From contig OX637287.1 in NCBI GenBank assembly GCA_951799445.1, positions 31,824,224 to 31,888,223 on the forward strand: a stretch of DNA of 64,000 nucleotides, read 5' to 3'. Of the stretch, positions 10,690-21,542 are shown in pieces. The notes beneath the pieces are model-generated. The model was not told where the DNA came from and searched no databases. It worked only from the letters and a program-made list of their open reading frames with translations. The translations under genes and the position numbers were made by a program. This stretch comes from Pseudisothecium myosuroides (Eukaryota > Streptophyta > Bryopsida > Hypnales > Lembophyllaceae). Numbering within the stretch: position 1 is the stretch's first letter; every line of letters begins with the position of its first letter.

Positions 10690-12162
10690 ACAAAACATTT
10701 GGAGACTAAACTTGGTCCTTCCCAAAGATCTTTGGGAAACTAAACTTGGTGCAATACAACAAAAGATTACAACTTCAATTATTTTTTGGGAATTTTCTGT
10801 AGAACATCTAGAGTCAAAGCTCCGCCACCTCGCTTATTTTGTTAAAACAACAATACTTCTAAGACCCTATAAGTCAAAGCTTCACTATAAGGTTGATTTC
10901 ATAACATAAAATCAAGGAATCCCACTCCTAGGGAAGCCAAAGCTTTGCCTTAGTTTTGACTTTCCTAGAAATTCTAATAAAACTTCATAACAAGGGGTCT
11001 AAAGCTTTGTCGAGAGGGAAGGAACCAAGGAAACAACCATAAGTTTTAGACAAGGTTAGCTTACAACATGAGTTTAGAATACACAAAATACGAGCAAGTA
11101 CACTTGGATTAGTATAACCATATGTTAGTACAGAAAACAACACTCAAAATTCAACATTACAGGCCCTCCAAAGTGGCATTGCCAAGGTACGGTGGAGGAT
11201 TGCTTTAGAATTAGTACAACAAAATAAATATACCAAAAACTCAACAAAAACTTCAACAAGGATAGTGCACAACTTCAAACAAACACAAGATGAAGTAGTA
11301 AGATTTGAAAGGATCCCAAGTCTTTTAAAGCTTGTCAAAACAAAAACAATTGAAGCTTGAAATGCTCCAAAAACACACATTTGGCAACTTGGCTCAAAAC
11401 AACCAAAATCCAACTAAATGGACCCAATAGTGTAAAATATATTTCAAAATGGCTACAAAAGGTGGTTTGAGAGGAGAATGAATGCCCTTGTATACTCTTT
11501 GAGGGCACTCACCCCCCTCATTTTCCTGGTAATAAGCTTATCAATTAGGATTTTCACCTTAATTTTATATTTTTGACTTTCTACGATGGTCTAATATTCT
11601 AAGTTTTGAAGAAAGACTCCAAATCACAAACGGATTATGCTATTAGCTTCAAAAGTCCCTTCTTAATCCTAGAAAACCACCTACCCTTTTCCAATCTCAA
11701 AATTCTCATCGAAATCTAGCGCCAACTTAACACCAAAAAAAGGGTAAAAATCCAACTTTTGGAGTTTGACTTTTCTCTGAAAAATAGTTAGCCTAGGCTC
11801 TTTACTAGGTATAAGGAAGTAAAAATAGACCTAATTTTGACCCCATTCCTATTTTGTATGCTCTCAGAAGGTCGGTCAATTTTATCGTAATCTTTAAATT
11901 TGTCAATAATTGAGGAATATTACCGGTTCAGGTACTTCTGGCTATTGGAATGTCTTGAAACTTGTTTAAGCATCTTATTAACATAAAAGAAGCTAGTCTA
12001 ATTTCTAGTGAGATTTTATTGTAATCTAGATATTTTTAGAAATTTTTCATTTTTCATTTTAGAAGTTGAATGTCTTAAAGAGCATCTTCTGCAAGTCAAA
12101 AAAAATTGGAATTTTAAAAGAAATTTGGAACCTTTCATGAAATTTTTCAAAAGATTTTCAAC
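10690..12162. repeat. Dispersed repeat R5, copy A
   Basis: Collinear with 58960-60330: matching phrases include 'gtaagattt.aaagggatcc', 'caaa..ggattatgc' and 'attttattg.aa'. This may be internal sequence of an old LTR element, but no coding motif survives. Confidence 0.45.
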
Positions 12163-12891
12163 GTGAATGCAAGAAAGACCAGTCCTATTTGGTGTCACAC
12201 TTCAAATGATGGAGTTGGCATCATCCATAATTTTTAGAGGTTGAAGCCAATGTACCATAATTTTTTTTTGAAGATGACTAACTTGATAGTGTTTAAATCC
12301 CTTAGTTTTCAGAAATTTTCAAAAATCATTTTATATTTAAATTTAAATTTAGTTGATTTGTCACACTTTGCAATTTAGGGGTTTTTAGTACTGGGGAGTA
12401 TCCAAAGTTAATGATTTAGAGTTGAAATTTCTATGGTCTATTTACACAGTAGAAATTCATATTACTACCAAAGGAAATTTAAAAATATTTTATTTTATGT
12501 CCTCCACATGCGTACTAACAAGGTTCCCTTGCGCGCGCAGTTCTGAACATTCAAAATGATTTCAAGATCATTTTTTTTGAGAAATCTCTTCCTTATAAAG
12601 TCTTTTCAAATTGAAAATTTTTAGTTTCTTTAAAAATTATTTTTCCTATTTTTTTCAAATTCAAATGTGAAAGTACCTATTTTCATGAGATTTTACATTT
12701 TTCTATTTCTCCTACTTAGCGAATTTTTCTATACTTTTACTTCCTAGGATACTTTCTTCTTAAAGGAGTATACATTAAATATACTTTTTTGATTTTTAAA
12801 AAATTGTTTTTCTAATTATACAATACTCCCGAGAAAAAAATGAGTATTGTGAAAAACGCTACGTTTTCTGGCTGGTCTTTCTTGCATTCAC
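12163..12891. mobile_element. Non-autonomous TIR element E2
   Basis: Perfect 20-bp inverted ends (GTGAATGCAAGAAAGACCAG at 12163-12182 and its complement at 12872-12891). Related to E1 by the TGCAAGAAA core. It contains no coding sequence. A target duplication is not clear. Confidence 0.7.
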
Positions 12892-13580
12892 CCTTCAAGC
12901 TTACATTTTTACTTTGCACTATGGTCAAAGGAGAATTAAATTTTGTCATCTCCTTTAAATTTCAATAACCAGAGAATCCTCTTTATGGAGGGAAACCTTG
13001 ACAATTTGATTTTGTGATTGAATTTAAAAAGTGATTTCAATCCTAGATCACCATACTCCATCTGTAGATGCCCTCCACTGGTTTGTCTTGAGGTTGTAAC
13101 CAGGGCTTTTTTTTGCACTGTAGATGAACAATGGAGCCCTTGTGTGCCCTCCATTTGCTGGTGAATACTTGGAGGGAGCCAGGCACAATGACGGAAATCT
13201 GTCAGAGGGAGTTAGAATCTGGCAAAATTTCGCCAAAATAAAAACCCTGGTTGTAATTCTTGAAGGTTAACAATTGAAATTTCTACTATTCCACAAGAAT
13301 GACTAGGAATTGAAACCTTTCTTTTAAAATTGGGCTAGGATACTCATATAGGTTCCCTTTGACCAATTTTAGCCATAAGTTGTCACATGTACTATTGATT
13401 TAGGCAATTTGGGCAATATTCTTTCTAAATCTATTATTTACATGAATTTCGGGTTTTCTAACCGATTTACAAGTGGGAATTGGGTTTACTTTGAGGAAAA
13501 CAATTTATTCAGGACCAAATATTAAATTGGCATGTGGCATACCTATGATGACTTTACTCTGCATTAGAAAAAAAATGAGC
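12892..13580. repeat. Dispersed repeat R1, copy B, with hAT MITE
   Basis: Homologous to 120-292 plus 1137-1530. It lacks E1 but carries a hAT-like MITE at 13101-13249. Non-coding. Confidence 0.6.
13101..13249. mobile_element. hAT-like MITE
   Basis: Ends CAGGG...CCCTG with longer imperfect inverted repeats (CAGGGCTTTT / CAGGGTTTTT). It is flanked by GTTGTAAC (13093-13100) and GTTGTAAT (13250-13257), a 7-of-8 match to the 8-bp duplication expected of hAT. 149 bp, non-coding. Confidence 0.75.
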
Positions 13581-14487
13581 CCAATAAAAGGCCCCTTTAG
13601 AAATTGCTAAGAGATCCTTGTTTACTTTTAAATTTGTACTTATGTGTCATGAAAATGAACTAATCCCCTATACTCGCCCAAGTAAATGAATATGGACAAT
13701 CATTTCAATAGGGAAAGGAGAGTGGTTCTTATTGGTGGATAAGGAAGTTGATACTTGAAATCAACATGTTCTTTAATTCCAAAAAGTTGTCACATTTGAT
13801 ACACTTGTACTGCAAGCAAAATGGTTTTCTATTTAATTGTGAGGTCAACTTCTCATGCATGGCCAGTTGTTACTTGCCAAGGCATCCACATGTACCGTAC
13901 ATGCCTAATAATCAGTCGTACCTAACAATAAGAAATACTTGAAAGTTTTTAATCTGAATAAACAAATTAGCTGGATCAAAGATACTAACAGTGTCACAGG
14001 AACTTACAAGTCCATTAAAATAATCATGTTTACTTAAGATCAACGTTAATTATCTTCGAAAATTCACCTAAGATGGCAACAGTTATTTGTCAGAAATTGT
14101 ATACAGCACTAGCTACCCTAAACCTCCCTTTAATAGCTTGCACTGTTAAAGTGGAGAGGCCCTCAAAAGGGTCCTTATTTTCTCTAATGTTTTGGGCTTT
14201 TTGTATATAAAACTATACTCAAACTCGTGGAAAAAAAATAAAAAATCATTAGTCCCGAATGAAGAATTGGGAGCTCACTAGCCACCCAACTGATCCTAGC
14301 CATCAACGATCTAGGTCAGAGCTTTTGATCTATTCGTTGAAGTTGTCATTTTTTATTTCCATAGAAAGGAGGTTAGAATGTTCACCTTATGTCAAAATTT
14401 GAAAAACATTTATTAAAAAATGACTTGAATTCATATGCACCTACTCTAAATCACTTGCGTTCATTTAAAGGTCATTTCATCCTCTAA
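13581..14487. other. Intergenic, nothing recognised
   Basis: AT-rich DNA without repeat ends or coding signal that I can support. Confidence 0.3.
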
Positions 14488-15572
14488 GAGTTAATTTTAA
14501 TTTTTGAATAATGTTTGCCAATACTTCACTTTTACCTTTACTTTATTTATACTTTAAAATTTTGTTTGTTTGGAAGTACTTTAGTTTAACCTTCACTTTG
14601 CTTCTAATTTTGATTTTAAAATTTATTTGTCAATACATTTGCTATTTTCACATACCAAAAAAATTTAAAAAGAAAAAATATAATAGAAAAAATTGATAGA
14701 AAACATGATAATAACCAAGAGTACTATTGATGATTTGCCATAATTAAAGGATTGAAAAATGGGTATGAGAAGAGATTAAGGAGGTCTTAGCAATCACTTT
14801 TGTAGCAATTATAAATGCCTTACTAACGGTTATGACAATGACTTAGGGCATATTAGTGAACATTGAAAAAGCCTACCATCATCACGCTTGCAAATACAAT
14901 ATGTACGGAAAAAGAGTCATCTTCTATTATTTGATTTTTTTTTTCCCCAACGATTCTACCACTTCTAGCCCCTTCCATGCTAATGGAAAAAACACCCACA
15001 TATTAGAGAAAATCTAGATTCTTTAGAAGGTTGTTTCTCTACTGCCTAGATGAGAAAATACAACAATAAGTGAAAATAAAAAATATATTTATTTTATTAA
15101 GGACCACTTGATTAAGTCACGTGACAAGTTTGATTAAAAGTTTTAATTACTATTTCTATTTCTATTTCTATTTTTTCAAAGAAAATATTTTTTTCAAATA
15201 TTTTTTCAGTTGAATGACATGTCTCGGTTCTCTGTAGAGTCCACCAGATTTTCTCTAATGCATGTTTGACCTTTTTGCCACCAAAACCATCAGGAGGCAA
15301 CCACTGCGAAATGAAGTAAGCAAGTCAGACAACAGCATAACACGGTACTCAAATCACAGCTTCTGGAATGTCTGTCTCCGTTTCGATGGGTGCCTACGAC
15401 TGTGAGTCTGTGACCAAACTGAAACAACAAATAGCTATCGCCGTCACTTTGAAAGAGACAGAGTTAAATTTTGCGCTTAGACTCTGTGTCTGAGTCTAGT
15501 CTAGGTGTGGTTGAACTTTGCAGGGATTGTTAGTTTGTGACCCCAGAAATCTGCGTTAAATCACTTGAGCAC
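14488..15572 (+). promoter_or_regulatory. Upstream region of receptor kinase 1, duplicated with copy 2
   Basis: From 14488 onward this aligns with 30947-31629 upstream of receptor kinase 2 ('taatacttcactttta', 'acatgataata', 'gaaaaagagtcatctt'). Copy 1 has about 350 bp extra (roughly 14930-15300), including a TCTATT pentamer-like run at 15150-15172 and a G-box. The last ~200 bp before the start codon are conserved again. No clear TATA box near the start. Confidence 0.55.
15116..15125. promoter_or_regulatory. G-box palindrome
   Basis: GTCACGTGAC is a perfect 10-bp palindrome with a CACGTG core, about 450 bp upstream of the start codon of receptor kinase 1. It lies in the segment missing from copy 2. 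CACGTG is bound by plant bHLH and bZIP factors (known); function here is untested. Confidence 0.4.
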
Positions 15573-18500
15573 ATGCATCGAAAGACGATGAGTCACTGGT
15601 TCGTGCCTCATGTTCTTGTCTCTCTTACAATGCAATGGGTTCTGGGAGTATTAGCAGTAAATGTCCTCGTGGGCACTGACCTTGAGGTGAATCCCAAACA
15701 ATACCTCACAAGTGCAAACGGCCAGTACTCCTTAGTGATGCGGCCCGACTGCAATCTTGTAGTCTATAATGACTCTCAGCCTTTTCTAGGCACCAATTTC
15801 TCAAACCAGGCACCTTGCTCCCTCTGGATGCAAGGTGATGGAAACTTCGTCATCTACAATTACTCAGACGCCAATCGAACTCGAAAAAGCCCTAATGCAC
15901 TATATTCTCAACAGGGTGTCACGGGGATAATGGAGGCCCAATCATTTCTGCTTCTTGGAGACGATGGCAGTTCGGCCTTCTACGACTCCAACGGCTCCCG
16001 TATTCAGAAGAACAACCTCTTTGATGCAATTCAAGAATCGTTCCCTAACGTTTCGGGGCTTAACTACTTGGACATTCATTCGAATGCCGACTACTCGGCA
16101 TGGAAGCCACCGAATAACTCTCTTGCTGATTTTCCTTATATGCCGGCAGGTTACTTCCTTTCCGCGGGAGAAAAACTGCAAACCTCGAATTTCATATTTA
16201 CTCTGGAGCTTGGGACGGACTGCAATTTGCAATCCAAAAGTAGTGTTGATGAGGGTTTGATAAATAATACTCTGTGGGAGTCTCGGTCGACGAGGACGGA
16301 CAATAGTGTCTGTCAGCTGGCTCTGCAGCCGGATGGTTCCCTTCAAATTCTTGACGCCAATTCGAGAGCCATTCACTGGAGCAGCCCCGGATCTGGCGCC
16401 AGTGGTGTAAATTGGATTTTGAAGGGCAATCTGACCGACGGAGTTTGGAGCATCAGTGACATCACGAACACTAGTAATGTCCTTTGGAAAACCATCCCCG
16501 TCACCCCATCCTCGCGTTCAGGGAAGTCGTCTATAACATTAATCTTGAGTGTCCTAGCTGGTGGCGTTGGTGGAGTTATAGGTCTGGCCTTGACCATCTT
16601 AGGGTTGTATTTCCATGCACGAGAAAGTAAGCCTCTCGATTTCTTGAATCCAAAATCTTTGCAGTTCATTTTCCTTGCTGTCCTTGACTTCTTTACTGAT
16701 CAAGGGAAGGGTTGCACAGCATAATTGTATCCGCTGGTATTCCTGTTTCGTGCATCAGGATTTCTTGACCCAGCGGAGAAGGCATTCCAGGTGCGACTGA
16801 GGGCCAAAGGGGGGACGTCCTACGCATTTTCGCAAGCAAAGATTAAACAAGCAACCAAGAACTACGAGAATGTGATTGGGAGCGGGGGATTCGGCGTCGT
16901 GTATAAAGGGAAGTTGTCGGACGGGCGAGAGGTGGCAGCCAAAGTGTTGTCAGCGAACTCGCATCAAAGCAAGCAGGAGTTTTTCAATGAGGTAGTTTCG
17001 GAGAACAGTGTCGATCCCTGAACATTCTTCAATCCACGAAAATCAACTTCAGTTCAACTTTTACAATCAAGCTCAGTGTGGTCTCGTGTCTAGCCAGGGA
17101 AGTTGTTATTACCCGAAACACAAGGGATCATGAGCATTGTGCTTCTGCAGATCGAGCTGCTGTCCATGGTGCATCACAAGTACCTGGTGTCTCTGGTTGG
17201 GTTCAGCTGCACTCGCGTGCACCAGGTCTTGATCTACGAGTTCATGGGTGGCGGAGACCTTCGCCAGCGCTTGCAAGGTGAGTGCAAACCTGTCTCGTGG
17301 CGAGCACTGCATTGACGCCAATTTCCTGTTGCTCCACTGATTCTAATCTCGCAGCCAAGCTGACCGACAGATCTTATTTGGTCCTCAGGGCAGAGCAGTG
17401 CCGAGAATCCGTTGAGCTGGCGACAGAGAACCAACATCGTTCTTCAAGTTGCGGAAGGTAAATTACCGAGTTCGCATCATCCTCATTGTGGGTGTCGAGT
17501 TTCTTAGGGTTTCAAAGCACGACTGCAGATGGTGTGCGAGTTTCCCTGGGTGACGGTCACTGAAAACTGCTCTTTTGCAGGGCTGGAGTACCTGCATGAT
17601 AAATGCTCTCCGCCCATCATCCACCGCGATGTGAAGAGCACCAACGTTTTGCTCACCGACCTACTGGTGGCCAAAGTGGCGGATTTCGGGCTGTCCAAAC
17701 TGAGGCAGGAAGATGCCACTCATGTCACCACGTTGGTGAAAGGCACTCCGGGATATCTCGACCCAGAGTGAGAGTTGCAGCTTCCCCAGTCCTTTCCTTT
17801 TCCCCTCTTGGCTAGGTTCTGTGAAAGCTCTCCTTGACACTCTCCTAGTGCACTAGATTCAATATTTGCCATCCCACCATCATGGTATTCCACATTCTTG
17901 ATGCTGAGAAAGGCAAGTCTGGTGGTTTCACTTGGGTTGCAGATACCATGAGACAGGAAGGCTAACAGAGAAGAGTGATGTGTACGCATTTGGAGTTGTG
18001 CTGATGGAGATTCTCACTGGACTACCCCACATGTACATTACTCAGAAGGTTAGCTCCCGGCCTGAAGGGTTTTTTTGGTGAGAGCTGGTGATTAGGTGTT
18101 ATGCATTTCCATTGACTAGAGAGGAATGGAATTGGAGAAAGAATCTACATCTCAACTCGAACTTGGAAGGATTAGCGACGTTCTCAGCAGCGTTATTAGC
18201 TACACGCAACGTTTTGGGCCAGCGAACATGCCACGTTTTTCAGCCAGCAAGTTCAGAAATGCCGTTCACTCTGGACATGTTTAGTAGCGATGTTGAAGGT
18301 CATTTTTAGAATCACGTTTTAGGTATTTCAGCAATTTGCAAAACGTTGCTTCAATCGTCACTACAGTGGGTGAATTTCTATTAGTGCCTGATAGAAATGC
18401 TACAGTCCATGAATGCGTGCATATGTTGGCATTGATGGGCAGGTTGGCGAAGTCTGGAAAGACGAACAAGTTGCTGGTTTAGCAGATCCCAATTTGAGAG

Positions 18501-18859
18501 ACGATTTCGACGGAGACGAGCTTGCGAGCTTAGTGGAGTTGGCATTGTGGTGTGCGAGGAGCAGAAGCGGAGAGAGGCCAGTGATGCATCAGGTTGTGCG
18601 AAGGTTGTACGATTTAGGGCTGGGTGGGACATTGGAGACAGTCCAAGATGGAATTGACTTGGGCGACGAATATGACGAATTTTGGTTAGTGGGAAGCCTC
18701 CGGTCGAGGGCGTTCCGCTCTTTGATGGCCTTGCATAGAGGGCGAGGGCAAAGCTTGAGGCTACCAACTGAGTTAACCCCTCAACGCCCCAGTGTGGATG
18801 GCGTGTCTGAGACGCTGTCAGGGGCCCTTGTACTCGGCAGCATAGCTTTGGAAACGTAG
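15573..18859 (+). CDS. Bulb-type lectin receptor-like Ser/Thr kinase 1
   Basis: Exons 15573-16626, 16759-16991, 17151-17277, 17389-17457, 17581-17767, 17943-18048 and 18443-18859 join in frame through GT-AG introns to give 730 residues. An in-frame TAG at 15531 excludes an earlier start; Met6 is an alternative. Seen: signal peptide to about residue 33; two bulb-lectin domains (about 35-150 and 180-290), with the intact sugar-binding motif QGDGNFVIY at 87-95, a variant RPDCNLVVY at 57-65, and likely disulfides C60-C82 and C217-C247; about ten N-glycosylation sequons; transmembrane helix about 320-343. Kinase: GSGGFG 392-397, Lys413, Glu429, HRDVKSTN from 509, DFG from 529, [10 protein letters not shown], and GERP in the last lobe. 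All catalytic residues are present, so an active plasma-membrane receptor kinase is predicted. There is no PAN, EGF or S-locus region. Ligand and pathway unknown. Confidence 0.88.
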
Positions 18860-18912
18860 AGGCTTGCGACACATTTCACCGTTGAGTTGCAATCCCACGT
18901 TTATAACACTTA
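18860..18912 (+). other. Presumed 3' UTR of receptor kinase 1
   Basis: Only 53 bp separate the stop codon from the MITE at 18913, so the 3' UTR and poly(A) site probably lie within or beyond that insertion. No AATAAA is visible in this interval. Confidence 0.4.
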
Positions 18913-19259
18913 GGGCCGCTTTACACCTAGAGGCCGGGCCAATTTGGTGTGTCAGAGGCCAACAATCCGAGCTTGTGATTGGTTGAAAGGCTCAAGTCAA
19001 CCCCTTTACACCAAGAGGCCAGGCCAATTTGCTATGTCAGAATTTTTTTTCCTCAAATAGACGATTTGACATGGCCTGAGCATGGCCCGAGCTTGTTGAA
19101 TTGGGTGCACCAAAAATGGGAGGCCAATTCGAGGCCAATTCGAGGCCTGGAGGCCAATGTCAGATTAGTTAAGGCCGGCCTCCAGCCCAAGAATGGGCTG
19201 AAATTTTGGGCAATTGGCTTGGTGACGAATTGGCCCGGCCTCTATGTGTACAGCGGCCC
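18913..19259. mobile_element. Tourist/Harbinger-like MITE
   Basis: Inverted ends GGGCCGCTTTACACCTAGAG and GGGCCGCTGTACACATAGAG (right end, complement), continuing to GCCGGGCCAATT. TTA is duplicated on both sides (18910-18912 and 19260-19262). GGG-ends with a 3-bp TTA target are typical of PIF/Harbinger. GC-rich compared with its surroundings. Short direct repeats of AGGCCAATTCG lie near 19122-19144. Absent downstream of gene 2. Confidence 0.85.
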
Positions 19260-19262
19260 TTA

Positions 19263-19554
19263 GTACTAGTCCGCAGTATTGCCCTCTCCCAACGGAATGG
19301 TGTGGAATATTTGACATCATTTCATTCCTTGGATGATATGATACAGAATATTCCACATTCATCAAATTTTAAAAGATGTGTTAAGAAGTGTCAAAAAATT
19401 GAATAGCAATGAATTAGGATGCAACTACACATTGAAATAAGTTTCAATACTTTTAAAGATAAATTTCAAAAAATTAATATTAAATTTATTAAAAACAATG
19501 ATTTGAGCAAATACCTTGTTTTGCTTCAAAATTCATTTATAAATGATATTCATA
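19263..19554. repeat. Short palindromic repeat region
   Basis: 19300-19360 contains 'gtggaatatttgacatcat' and an inverted partner 'gatgatatgat...gaatattccac'. A sharper version lies at 62105-62175. The rest is AT-rich with no gene. Confidence 0.4.
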
Positions 19555-20075
19555 ATGGAGAAGACAAGCTCTTTATATACATATGGGGTGGTAGGAGGTA
19601 AAACAACCCATGTGCGATATGTAAACTAGAATAAGTAGGAGCTTAACCACTCATAGTTAAGTCAAAAGCAGGAATTGTGTTTTAAATAGACTTTTAGGCC
19701 TCATTTAGGCTGAGAATTAGATATAGTAAAATATCTTTTTTCAAAAAAGTTGAACTAAGAAAATTTGGAAAATAAAGGTGAATTTCATTTCTAAAAATCT
19801 ATTTGTGATTTTAAGCCTCCAATCAAAAGTTATGGACAAATTTTAGAGAGGGATTGGAAGGGACATTTTCTTTGACATTTTCAAAAATCCTTTTTTGAAT
19901 CTTGTCCATAACTTTTGATTGGAGGCTCTAAATGTCAAATAAATTTTTGGAGATGAAAATTAGCTTGAATTTTGAACTATTCCTTCTTCAAGTTTCTTAG
20001 AAATAGTTATTCTACTATGCCTAAATGACTTATGAAATTCTACTTCAAACACCATTCCTATTTTTTGACAATGAA
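19555..20075. repeat. Fold-back repeat F, two-arm copy
   Basis: The left arm (about 19667-19890) with 'gcctccaatcaaaagttatg' is followed by a reverse-complement arm with 'cataacttttgattggaggc' (about 19890-20072). Long imperfect hairpin, non-coding. Confidence 0.6.
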
Positions 20076-20690
20076 TGGTCAAGCTCTCATTTTCAAATTA
20101 TTCTATACCCTTTGAGGATTCATGATGGACAATGGATTTCAATATAAAAACAATGTTTCCACCCTACATTTCCAAAAATGTCAATGAAGCAATGCCTTCA
20201 TTTTGCCATCAAAATTTTTCTTGATGGCAAATGATCAAATGACTTTGATATTGGATTCAATGGATTTTTTCAATTTTTGGTAAACTGTCTTTACATTTAT
20301 TTGTAGATTTGTTTGATTGGTCCTAGAATAAGCCAAAAAATGGAGCACACCATAAATTTTCTGCCACTCTCCCGGTATTGAAGCGTACTTTAATTCTCCA
20401 TGATGTGTAGATGAATGTTATGGATGAGGACTCAAGAGGGGAAAAAATTGCCCCTCTAAAGACTATTGAATGTTATGTTAATTTCATTTTGGTTGAAAGA
20501 ATTTTTGGCTAATTTCATTGTCTTGATCTCGAGACTATAGCAAATGAGACTATAAGAGTACCTCAACTCCTCTACTTTGGAGACAATTTCTCACACTCTA
20601 CGCACTTTGGATAGAGGTGGTACATGAAGAAATGTGTGTGAAACCTCAAAAATTTGGGAGGTGGTTCTTTTGGTAGATTTTAATGCCAGC
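20076..20690. repeat. Dispersed repeat, no gene
   Basis: 20165-20340 is shared with 41310-41480 and 62990-63180 ('tgtcaatgaagcaat', 'ccttcattttgccatcaaa', 'tttacatttatttgt'). No coding motif. Confidence 0.45.
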
Positions 20691-21200
20691 AATAGTTTTC
20701 AGCAAATTTGGCAAAGAGTAAGGTAAGATTTGCAAGAAGCATTTTTTTCAATTTTATCATGTAGCTGTTTTTTTAAGTGTTATTAAATTGTTTTCATCAA
20801 CTATTTTCTTCCATTTTATCATTTAAATAGGTTCTTTTAAAAGTGTTATCAATATGACTTTACCAAAATTATTTCAAGCATTTTCCTTCATTTTTTCATA
20901 TAGGTCTTTTGAAGTTATATCAATATGATTTTAATAACCTATCATTGTAGAATGTCATTAAGTTTTCATAGGGGGCAACATAGTTGTGAAGTAATAGAGC
21001 CATAGGTGAGTGGATATAATCTTTTAGAAGCCAAAGACAAGCGGATATTTGGACCTTTTGACTTTGATATGTCAAACTATTAAAAGAACCATAGGCGGTT
21101 CTACTAAAAGCACCCCAAAAGTGTTGTTACCTTGTGTGATGTACATTTCCAAGCCTCACGTATGTCAACTCATACATCTTTGAGTTCATTAGAAATTGTC
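20691..21200. repeat. Dispersed repeat R6, copy A
   Basis: 20840-21180 is the approximate reverse complement of 35600-35990 (for example 'tttgatatgtc', 'ggttctactaaaagcacc' and 'gttgttaccttgtg' and their complements). It may be a worn retroelement, but I recognise no motif. 21200-21540 holds nothing further. Confidence 0.45.
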
Positions 21201-21542
21201 TAGTTTTCAATTCTCTCATGTAATAATTTACAATTATGACCTCTAAGATGGTAAAAATGGGCACACAAGCAAAACAGACATGAGTAGGTATTTTATTGCA
21301 AGGCCAATCCTAAATGTCATCCTTTAGTATAGGTGGTAAAACCTTAGAACTATAGTACACATGCTATCAAAGATTTTAGTAATTGTAATAATAAAATATA
21401 ATTAAACCAAATGCTATTAGGCTTGATACACGTACAAAAAACAATATAGCATTTGAATACCTTTTCTTCCACAACCAACAAAGCAAAGCCAATGTGAAAG
21501 CATAATCATTACTTGTATGAATTGCATGGCACCTGCAAGGAA

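Noticed and set aside
15537..15572. Upstream extension of the kinase 1 frame starting at GTG
   Set aside because: Plant nuclear genes initiate at ATG; the first in-frame ATG after the TAG at 15531 is 15573. The same holds for copy 2 (GTG at 31591, ATG at 31630).
15942..16376. 144-codon minus-strand open frame, and its twin at 32005-32439
   Set aside because: It is antisense to the lectin exon and is conserved only because that exon is nearly identical in both copies.
17720..17989. Minus-strand frame across intron 5 of kinase 1
   Set aside because: Spans an intron and exon edges on the opposite strand; explained by the kinase gene.
18381..18872. 163-codon minus-strand open frame
   Set aside because: Antisense to the last kinase exon; not preserved opposite the equivalent exon of copy 2.
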